This document shows, one piece after another, positions 1 to 4,563 of a stretch of 5,341 bases of DNA. Both the position numbers and the translations under genes were made by a program. The stretch is from Salinisphaera sp. UBA1666 (GTDB taxonomy: Bacteria; Pseudomonadota; Gammaproteobacteria; Nevskiales; Salinisphaeraceae): positions 1 through 5,341 of the forward strand of contig DCKU01000110.1 in NCBI GenBank assembly GCA_002320455.1, read 5' to 3'. The notes beneath the pieces were generated by a model that worked only from the letters and a program-made list of their open reading frames with translations, ran no database searches and was not told where the DNA came from. Each line of letters begins with the position of its first letter. Position 1 is the stretch's first letter.

Positions 1-345
1 GTCCAAACAACGGGGTCCAGCTCATTCCTCGCCGAGATTCTACAAGACCCTGTCGCTTGCAACGAAGGGTATCTTCGCTCGCGAAACGTGGCACGACTAC
101 TACGTGAGAAGTTGCCGAATATGGACGGCTTCCATTATCCAAGCGTCGTACGACATGGATCACCGAACCTAGCGATCTTTCCTTATGCAGCAGATACGAA
201 GCTCAAGCTGTCCGCGACCGCTCACGGGCTGGTCGAAGAAGTTTACGAGTACGGCCTCTACCGGATTCGGCTCAATAAACGAGGCCATATCTTCCCTCCA
301 GGCGCCGGGGTGGTGCTTCTCCGTGAGGTCGACGAACTGCTTTAA
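1..345 (+). CDS. RES-domain protein, C-terminal part (probable NAD+-degrading toxin); 5' end outside window
   Basis: The frame is open from base 1 to a TAA at 343-345, giving 114 residues with no start needed inside the window; the ATG/GTG-type starts further in are internal. The segment DGFHYPSVVRHGSPNLAIFP (visible residues 42-61) fits the RES-family signature (Gly-x-x-Tyr-Pro-Ser-Val, then Asn-Leu-x-x-Phe-Pro). It is followed by the usual C-terminal beta strands (VYEYGLYRIRL, residues 81-91). RES proteins that have been studied, such as MbcT and ParT, consume or modify NAD+ and are neutralised by an Xre-type antitoxin normally encoded just upstream. That partner would lie off the left edge, so the toxin role is inference. 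The catalytic Arg and Glu of the N-terminal half cannot be checked. The gene is convergent with the HTH gene at 402-923, with 56 bp between their stop codons. GC is lower than in the gua genes. Confidence 0.75.
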   Translation, partial: VQTTGSSSFLAEILQDPVACNEGYLRSRNVARLLREKLPNMDGFHYPSVVRHGSPNLAIFPYAADTKLKLSATAHGLVEEVYEYGLYRIRLNKRGHIFPPGAGVVLLREVDELL

Positions 346-387
346 GGGTTATTCAGGGACGGTGGATTCAAGTCCCCAGATTAACGG

Positions 388-407
388 GCGTGATCGCCGC
401 ATCACGC
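388..407. terminator. Weak hairpin between convergent genes, possible bidirectional terminator
   Basis: GCGTGAT (388-394) and ATCACGC (401-407) form a perfect 7-bp stem with a 6-nt loop, flanked by TTAA at 381-384 and 410-413. It lies between the RES gene and the HTH gene and overlaps the TGA stop of the latter (402-404). There is no T-tract on either strand, so intrinsic termination is doubtful. Confidence 0.3.
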
Positions 408-923
408 GATTAACGCCTCAAGCTCGCGAGCTCTCTCGTTCGATAATTTGCGCGACTGAAGCGCCGTATTCAGATCTTTGGCCACGGCGCTGATCTCTCG
501 AGTTACCGTGTTTACGGCATAGCCTCGTCTTTCGAGCCATAGCAGGACATCGGACAAGTGCCAAAGCGATGGATTGCCTTCGTGAATCTCAGCCGGAAAC
601 GCGGCGCCGTTCTTTGTAGCGATCTTGCGTAGGTTCTGGCGTGACATGCCGACATGTTCGGCGATATCGGTCAGGCCGGCATAGTCGGGCAGCACTTCGA
701 CCATTTCGACGTTATTGATCGCTTTGCGTACATCGGCAATGGCGCTTTCGAGCGCTTCAGACGCGCTGTTGGCCTCGCGCACGAATTCAAGCGCCAAGCG
801 TCCGGCTTGTCCGACGCCCGGCAACGCGTCATCGCAGCCTGCTTCGAACAGCCGGTCGATTAGCGCTTCTTCATCACCGTCATGGTCGTTCAGACGGTAT
901 TTGAGCGTGAAGATGTATTCCAT
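402..923 (-). CDS. DNA-binding protein with AlpA/MerR-like helix-turn-helix, candidate antitoxin/autorepressor
   Basis: 173 residues from ATG at 923. A GTG at 935 is in frame, but the strong Shine-Dalgarno GGAGG (929-933) sits 5 nt before the ATG and would lie inside the GTG version, so 923 is preferred. Residues 1-70 are predicted alpha/beta (strand YIFTLKYRL, helix DEEALIDRL, the phrase AGCDDA, strand RLALEF, helix SEALESAIADV). Residues 83-103 (GLTDIAEHVGMSRQNLRKIAT) are a helix-turn-helix. The following FPAEIHEGNPSLWHLSDVLLWLERRG resembles the wing and final helix of AlpA/MerR-type proteins (Phe-Pro, Trp, Asp-Val, Trp-Leu). The C-terminus is a charged helix. I recall this as a recurring uncharacterised family found next to the gene upstream here. 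The order (small gene first, DNA-binding gene second) resembles hicAB, and the N-terminal half is loosely reminiscent of HicB. The antitoxin role is inferred. Confidence 0.75.
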   Translation of the reverse strand: MEYIFTLKYRLNDHDGDEEALIDRLFEAGCDDALPGVGQAGRLALEFVREANSASEALESAIADVRKAINNVEMVEVLPDYAGLTDIAEHVGMSRQNLRKIATKNGAAFPAEIHEGNPSLWHLSDVLLWLERRGYAVNTVTREISAVAKDLNTALQSRKLSNERARELEALIA

Positions 924-928
924 GGCCG

Positions 929-933
929 CCTCC
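929..933 (-). promoter_or_regulatory. Shine-Dalgarno GGAGG that fixes the HTH-gene start at 923
   Basis: GGAGG on the minus strand followed by 5 nt (CGGCC) and ATG. It falls inside the first codons of the alternative GTG start at 935, which argues against that longer version. Confidence 0.6.
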
Positions 934-939
934 ACTTAA

Positions 940-1005
940 TCATTCCACGTCACCCGCCCCACCTGTGCATTTATCGACCGCGCGTCGAATCTGGCGGGCG
1001 TGGGT
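940..1005 (-). pseudogene. Cut-off C-terminal tail of the HicA-like gene, in frame after a TAA
   Basis: Immediately after the TAA at 1006-1008 the same frame reads THARQIRRAVDKCTGGAGDV and ends at TGA (940-942), 16 nt before the ATG of the HTH gene. From memory of the family, full-length members continue after STPK-x-P with a His-Ala-Arg-Gln, Arg-Arg, Val-Asp, Cys tail. This stretch therefore looks like the normal end of the protein, cut off by one nonsense codon without a frameshift. With the tail the protein would be about 85 residues. Confidence 0.6.
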
Positions 1006-1197
1006 TTAGGGGATTTTTGGCGTGCTCCAGACACTGGTGATACAAAACTCGCCACAGCGACAGTTCCTATCGTCACGCGGACAGAACAACCGCCCCCAAG
1101 CATGACCGCGACTTTTGTCGATACGCCAGCCTTGCGCTTCTGCGTGCGCGACGGCCTGCTCTATCGCTTTGTGCGGATGCTTGAAGTCGCGCGCCAT
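1006..1197 (-). CDS. Small Cys-rich HicA-like protein, candidate toxin, apparently truncated by a premature stop
   Basis: 63 residues from ATG 1197 (MARDFKHPHK...) to TAA at 1006-1008. A start at 1227 is open but lies upstream of the predicted -10 element and adds an unlikely MLCSRYWGCY. Residues 3-22 form a helix. GWRIDKSRGHAWGRLF (23-38) resembles the HicA pattern of Gly-Trp, strand, then Gly-Ser/x-His near the catalytic His (here His32). Four cysteines, Cys39-x6-Cys46-x-Cys48-x3-Cys52, could bind a metal; that is not a HicA feature. The small family is one I remember as uncharacterised. The frame continues after the TAA with a conserved-looking tail to 940, so this copy may be inactive, or shortened but functional. 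It is first in a probable operon with the HTH gene. The toxin role is inference from fold resemblance and gene order; it could be an unrelated zinc-ribbon-like protein. Confidence 0.6.
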   Translation of the reverse strand: MARDFKHPHKAIEQAVAHAEAQGWRIDKSRGHAWGRLFCPRDDRNCRCGEFCITSVWSTPKIP

Positions 1198-1221
1198 GTA
1201 GCAACCCCAATATCTGCTACA
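1197..1221. promoter_or_regulatory. Inverted repeat flanking the -10 element, candidate operator 1
   Basis: TGTAGCA (1197-1203) and TGCTACA (1215-1221) are perfect 7-bp inverted repeats separated by 11 bp. They bracket the predicted -10 (1209-1214) and touch the start codon of the HicA-like gene. A dimeric repressor bound here would block the promoter; the HTH protein of the same operon is the obvious candidate. Confidence 0.45.
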
Positions 1222-1237
1222 GAGCAACAGTTGTCAA
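1209..1237 (-). promoter_or_regulatory. Sigma70-type promoter of the HicA-like/HTH operon
   Basis: On the minus strand TTGACA (1232-1237, a consensus -35) is followed by a 17-bp spacer and GATATT (1209-1214, 4 of 6 matches to the -10). Transcription would start near 1202, only about 5 nt before the ATG at 1197, so the first gene would be almost leaderless, in keeping with its poor Shine-Dalgarno. Both elements are embedded in inverted repeats. Confidence 0.55.
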
Positions 1238-1245
1238 CTGACAAC
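1228..1245. promoter_or_regulatory. Overlapping palindromes on the -35 element, candidate operator 2
   Basis: CAGTTG-T-CAACTG (1228-1240) and GTTGTCA-AC-TGACAAC (1230-1245) overlap each other and contain the whole TTGACA (1232-1237). The region begins 8 bp beyond the guaA stop codon. As RNA it could also form a short stem at the guaA 3' end, but it has no U-tract, so an operator is the better reading. Confidence 0.5.
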
Positions 1246-1252
1246 CAGCGAC

Positions 1253-2830
1253 CTACTCCCATTCAATCGTCCCCGGCGGCTTGCCGGTCACGTCATAAAC
1301 CACCCGAGACACGCCGCTCACTTCGTTTACAATCCGCGACGACACATGCTCTAGCAAGTCGTAGGGCAAATGCGCCCAGCGGGCGGTCATGAAGTCGATG
1401 GTTTCGACGGCTCTGAGAGCGATGACGTGTTCGTAGCGGCGGCCGTCGCCGGTAACGCCTACGCTGGATACAGGCAGATAGACAGCGAAGGCCTGGCTAA
1501 CTTGGTCGTACCAGCCGCTGGCGCGCAGCTCTTCGATGAAGATGGCGTCGGCGCGGCGGAGTTTGTCGGCGCATTCTTTTTTAACCTCGCCGAGGATGCG
1601 TACGCCCAGCCCCGGGCCGGGGAACGGGTGGCGCATGAGCATGTCGCGTGGCAGGCCGAGGGCCAGGCCCAGTTCGCGGACTTCGTCCTTGAACAGTTCA
1701 CGTAGCGGCTCGACCAAGCCGAGTTTCATGTCTTCGGGCAGGCCGCCGACGTTATGATGGCTTTTGATGACGTGGGCCTTGCCGGTGGCCGAGCCGGCGG
1801 ATTCGATGACGTCGGGGTAGATGGTGCCCTGGGCCAGCCAGTCGATGTTGGTGAGCTCGGCGGCGTGGGCGTCGAAGACCTCGATGAAGGTGTTGCCGAT
1901 GATCTTGCGCTTGGCTTCCGGGTCTTCCACGCCGGCCAGTTTGTTCATGAATTGGTCTTCAGCGTCCGCTCGGATGACGTTGAGGCCCTTGTGCTCGGCG
2001 AAGGTAGCCATGACTTCATCGCCTTCGTTGAGGCGCAGCAGGCCGTTGTCGACGAACACGCAGACCAGATTTTCACCGATGGCCTCGTGGATGAGCGCGG
2101 CGGTGACGGAGGAATCCACACCGCCGGATAGCCCCAGCAGAACGCGCTGATCGCCCACCTGCTCGCGGATACGCGCGACGAGATCGTCGATGATGTGCTC
2201 ACTGGTCCAGAGCTCGCCGCAGCCACAGATCTCATGGACGAAACGCGCCAGAATGCGCTTGCCCTGCAGGGTGTGGGTGACTTCCGGGTGGAACTGGATA
2301 CCGTAGTAGCCGCGGGCCTCATCGGCCATGCCGGCCAGCGGGGCGTTGTCGGTGTTGGCGATACGCTTGAAGCCGTCCGGCAGTGTCTTGACCCGGTCGC
2401 CGTGGCTCATCCAGACGTCGAGCAGGCCGTGGCCCTCGTCGTTAACGTGGTCCTGGATATCGGCAAACAGCTTGGAGTGGCCGCGGGCGCGGACCCGGGC
2501 ATAGCCAAACTCTTTGTCCTCGGAGGTTTCGACCTCGCCGCCGAGCTGGGCGGCCATGGTTTGCATGCCGTAGCAGATGCCCAGGACAGGCACGCCTAGC
2601 GCCCAGACCGCCTGCGGCGCGCGGGGCCCGTTTTCGGCCGTGACCGATTCCGGACCGCCCGAGAGGATGATGCCGTTAGGCGCGAAGTCCTGTACGTAGT
2701 GATCGGCCACGTCCCAGGCATAGATCTCGCAGTAGACGTTGGCCTCGCGCACGCGGCGGGCGATGAGCTGGGTGTATTGGCTGCCAAAATCCAGAATGAG
2801 GATTTTTTCGGCGTGGATGTCCTGGGTCAT
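1253..2830 (-). CDS. guaA: GMP synthase (glutamine-hydrolysing)
   Basis: 525 residues, the same length as E. coli GuaA. It converts XMP, ATP and glutamine to GMP, the last step of de novo guanine nucleotide synthesis, in the cytosol. The N-terminal class I amidotransferase (about 8-205) shows the oxyanion-loop Gly-Gly-Pro-Glu-Ser at 58-62, nucleophile Cys86 in GICYGMQ, and His181/Glu183 in QFHPEV. The ATP-pyrophosphatase domain has the P-loop LSGGVDSS (234-241). The C-terminal dimerisation domain carries HPFPGPGLGVRILGE (401-415) and ends GTIEWE. The start at ATG 2830 gives MTQDIHAEKILILDFG, aligned with the family, with GGGA 7 nt upstream; an in-frame extension to 2893 would run back to the terminator and is unlikely. 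guaB lies 136 bp upstream on the same strand. The gene ends ATT GAA TGG GAG TAG, the position where genomic islands are known to insert in other bacteria. Confidence 0.98.
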   Translation of the reverse strand: MTQDIHAEKILILDFGSQYTQLIARRVREANVYCEIYAWDVADHYVQDFAPNGIILSGGPESVTAENGPRAPQAVWALGVPVLGICYGMQTMAAQLGGEVETSEDKEFGYARVRARGHSKLFADIQDHVNDEGHGLLDVWMSHGDRVKTLPDGFKRIANTDNAPLAGMADEARGYYGIQFHPEVTHTLQGKRILARFVHEICGCGELWTSEHIIDDLVARIREQVGDQRVLLGLSGGVDSSVTAALIHEAIGENLVCVFVDNGLLRLNEGDEVMATFAEHKGLNVIRADAEDQFMNKLAGVEDPEAKRKIIGNTFIEVFDAHAAELTNIDWLAQGTIYPDVIESAGSATGKAHVIKSHHNVGGLPEDMKLGLVEPLRELFKDEVRELGLALGLPRDMLMRHPFPGPGLGVRILGEVKKECADKLRRADAIFIEELRASGWYDQVSQAFAVYLPVSSVGVTGDGRRYEHVIALRAVETIDFMTARWAHLPYDLLEHVSSRIVNEVSGVSRVVYDVTGKPPGTIEWE

Positions 2831-2862
2831 CGATCGGTCCCGTGGCTCGCTGTTCTTTTTCA

Positions 2863-2888
2863 GCCGGCGCCCTTTACAACGGGCCGGC
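2863..2888 (-). other. Hairpin in the guaA leader
   Basis: GCCGGC at 2863-2868 and 2883-2888, plus CC/GG inside a one-base bulge, make a GC-rich stem of 8 bp with a 9-nt loop, 33 nt before the guaA ATG. It follows the terminator at 2892-2927 directly. It could pause polymerase or protect the guaA message. No T-tract follows it, and I see no convincing separate guaA promoter here. Confidence 0.35.
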
Positions 2889-2891
2889 CCC

Positions 2892-2927
2892 AAACAAAAC
2901 GGCGCAGACCGCGAACGACCTGCGCCG
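2892..2927 (-). terminator. Intrinsic terminator between guaB and guaA
   Basis: On the minus strand CGGCGCAG (2920-2927) and CTGCGCCG (2900-2907) form a perfect 8-bp GC-rich stem with a 12-nt loop, followed at once by TTTTGTTT (2892-2899). It starts 39 nt after the guaB stop and ends 61 nt before the guaA start. This is a full rho-independent terminator design inside what is normally a two-gene operon, so it should either attenuate guaA or separate the genes. Confidence 0.7.
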
Positions 2928-2943
2928 ACATTCTTAGGCTGGC

Positions 2944-2968
2944 AGCCGCGTGGCTATGCCACGCGGCT
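2944..2968 (-). repeat. Perfect 11-bp inverted repeat across the guaB stop codon
   Basis: AGCCGCGTGGC (2944-2954) and GCCACGCGGCT (2958-2968) pair perfectly around a 3-nt loop and include bases of the guaB TAG (2967-2969). There is no U-tract, so it is more likely a 3'-end stabiliser or processing hairpin than a terminator. The core CCACGCGG of one arm is repeated at 2972-2979 inside the last codons of guaB. Confidence 0.65.
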
Positions 2969-4439
2969 AGTCCACGCGGTAGTTCGGCGCTTCCTTGGTG
3001 ATGTTCACATCGTGTACGTGGGATTCTTTCATCCCGGCCGAGGTGATCTGAACGAACGTGGGCTGGGTGCGCATCTCGGTGATGTCGTGGCAGCCGGTAT
3101 AGCCCATCGCGGCTCTAAGGCCGCCGATAAGCTGATGCACGATACCGCCGAGCGGGCCTTTGTAGGGCACGCGGCCTTCGATGCCTTCCGGGACCAGCTT
3201 CTGGATTTCTTCCGACGGGTCCTGGAAGTAGCGATCGGCACTGCCCTGGTTGCCGCTCATCGCGCCCAGCGAGCCCATGCCGCGATAGGCCTTGAACGAG
3301 CGGCCCTGATACAGCTCGATTTCGCCCGGCGCTTCTTCGGTGCCGGCGAACATGCCGCCGATCATCACTGCGTGGGCGCCCGCCACAAGCGCCTTGGCCA
3401 GATCACCCGAGAAACGGATACCACCGTCGGCGATCAGCGGGACGTCCGTATCGGCCAGGGCCGCCGCTACGTTGGCCACGGCCGAGATCTGCGGCACGCC
3501 GATGCCCGCCACGATCCGCGTGGTGCAGATCGAGCCCGGGCCGATGCCGACCTTGACCGCATCAACCCCGGCGTCCACCAGCGCACGAGCGCCCTCGGCC
3601 GTGCCTACGTTGCCGCCGATGATCTGGAGTTGCGGGTGATGTTCCTTGAGCTTAGCGATGGTCTGCAGCACGCCCGAGGAATGCCCATGGGCCGTGTCGA
3701 CCACGACCACGTCAACACCTGCCTCCACCAGGGCCGCTACGCGCTCGAACGCATCCGGGCCCGGCCCGACCGCCGCGCCGACGCGAAGCGACCCGTTGCC
3801 GTCCTTGCAGGCGTTGGGAAAGTCTGAGGACTTCTGGATGTCCTTGACGGTGATCATGCCGCGCAGCTCGAAGTTCTCGCTGACCACCAGCACTTTTTCA
3901 ATGCGATGGGTATGGAACAGCGAGAGGATCTCGTCGCGGTCGGCGCCTTCCCGCACGGTGACCAGCTTGTCGCGCGGGGTCATCACTTCGGTGACCTCGG
4001 CGTCGAAGCGGGTCTCAAAGCGCAGGTCGCGGCTGGTGACGATACCGATCGGCTGGCCGTTATCCACCACCGGCACGCCGGAGATACCGTGCTGGCGGGT
4101 CAGCTCCAGCACCTCGCGGATGGTGGCGTTGGAGCGCACGGTAATCGGGTCGGAAATGACGCCGGATTCGTATTTCTTGACCAGGCGCACATGACGGGCC
4201 TGGGCCTCGGCCGTCATCGACTTATGAATAATGCCGATGCCGCCTTCCTGGGCGATGGCGATAGCCAGGCCAGCCTCGGTCACCGTGTCCATGGCCGCCG
4301 AGACCAACGGGATATTCAGCGTGATGCCACGCGTCAGCCGGGTCGACAGATCCACCTCGCGCGGCAGAACGTCGGAATACGCGGGCTGGAGCAGCACGTC
4401 GTCGAACGTGAGGGCTTGCTCGTTGATTCTCAGGGTCAT
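2967..4439 (-). CDS. guaB: Inosine-5'-monophosphate dehydrogenase
   Basis: 490 residues, close to the bacterial norm (488 in E. coli). It oxidises IMP to XMP with NAD+, the committed step to guanine nucleotides, as a cytosolic tetramer. The TIM barrel starts with LTFDDVLLQPAYSDVLP (10-26) and is interrupted by two CBS domains (about 93-150 and 154-205), which bind purine nucleotides in this family. The active-site loop GIGPGSICTTR (298-308) carries the nucleophile Cys305 and potassium-binding glycines. ADGGIR (337-342) and GGMFAGTEEAPGE (361-373) bind the IMP phosphate region. The mobile flap holds the Arg-Tyr dyad in DRYF (Arg403-Tyr404), and the C-terminus ends in KESHVHDV...KEAPNYRVD. ATG 4439 aligns with the family start. 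The Shine-Dalgarno is weak. It is transcribed divergently from xseA, from the promoter at 4505-4533. Confidence 0.98.
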   Translation of the reverse strand: MTLRINEQALTFDDVLLQPAYSDVLPREVDLSTRLTRGITLNIPLVSAAMDTVTEAGLAIAIAQEGGIGIIHKSMTAEAQARHVRLVKKYESGVISDPITVRSNATIREVLELTRQHGISGVPVVDNGQPIGIVTSRDLRFETRFDAEVTEVMTPRDKLVTVREGADRDEILSLFHTHRIEKVLVVSENFELRGMITVKDIQKSSDFPNACKDGNGSLRVGAAVGPGPDAFERVAALVEAGVDVVVVDTAHGHSSGVLQTIAKLKEHHPQLQIIGGNVGTAEGARALVDAGVDAVKVGIGPGSICTTRIVAGIGVPQISAVANVAAALADTDVPLIADGGIRFSGDLAKALVAGAHAVMIGGMFAGTEEAPGEIELYQGRSFKAYRGMGSLGAMSGNQGSADRYFQDPSEEIQKLVPEGIEGRVPYKGPLGGIVHQLIGGLRAAMGYTGCHDITEMRTQPTFVQITSAGMKESHVHDVNITKEAPNYRVD

Positions 4440-4504
4440 AGGCTCACGCGGTGTACGCAGCGGGTCTGCCGTGGACCAAGTCCCCGGCGCCGCAAAGACC
4501 GCGA

Positions 4505-4533
4505 ATTATACAGGCAAGATCGCGCGCGATCAC
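4505..4533 (-). promoter_or_regulatory. guaB promoter
   Basis: A consensus -10 TATAAT (4505-4510, minus strand) lies 17 bp from GTGATC (4528-4533), a weak -35 with 3 of 6 matches. The bases after the -10 are GC-rich (TCGCGGTC). A GC-rich discriminator is the feature that makes the E. coli guaB promoter sensitive to ppGpp, so similar growth-rate control is plausible. The leader would be about 58 nt and can fold (GCGGTCT with AGACCCGC, one bulge). I see no PurR box of the E. coli type. Confidence 0.65.
4518..4531. promoter_or_regulatory. 14-bp perfect palindrome in the guaB promoter, candidate operator
   Basis: GATCGCGCGCGATC is fully self-complementary and fills the spacer and part of the -35 of the guaB promoter. 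It has GATC at both ends (4518, 4528), and a third GATC is at 4543. A protein bound here would occlude RNA polymerase on guaB. The distance to the xseA start is 32 bp, so both genes could be affected. The binding protein is unknown. Confidence 0.4.
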
Positions 4534-4563
4534 GCCCTTCGCGATCCACCCCAGCGAGAGCCC

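Noticed and set aside
361..378. Sequence GGATTCAAGTCCCC resembling the T-arm of a tRNA, possible tRNA remnant or attachment site
   Set aside because: Only two of five stem pairs form around the TTCAAGT loop, and there is no acceptor stem or CCA context nearby.
185..493. Plus-strand open frame of 102 codons overlapping the RES gene in another frame
   Set aside because: The RES frame is clearly coding; this one is Ser/Arg-rich and runs into the opposite-strand HTH gene.
924..935. GTG start at 935 for the HTH gene, adding four residues
   Set aside because: The GGAGG ribosome site would be inside the coding sequence; the ATG at 923 has ideal 5-nt spacing.
1..1252. Second copy of the guaA 3' end (direct repeat marking an island boundary), integrase gene or CRISPR array
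   Set aside because: None was found by eye in this stretch; the island idea rests on location and gene content only.
1000..1392. Plus-strand open frame of 130 codons across the end of guaA and the HicA-like gene
   Set aside because: It overlaps guaA and the minus-strand operon promoter, and its translation shows no domain or plausible ribosome site.
2831..2893. Extended N-terminus for GuaA (21 extra residues from an in-frame start at 2893)
   Set aside because: GuaA family members start at the MTQD-type position, and the extension begins within the T-tract of the terminator.
2739..3827. Long open frame (362 codons) on the plus strand opposite guaA/guaB
   Set aside because: It is antisense to two certain genes in GC-rich DNA, where such open frames are expected, and its protein has low-complexity Arg/Ala/His-rich character with no recognisable domain.
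4501..4563. Plus-strand promoter for xseA using TATACA (4507-4512) as -10
   Set aside because: It matches only 4 of 6 bases and has no acceptable -35 at normal spacing; the match is a by-product of the guaB TATAAT on the other strand.
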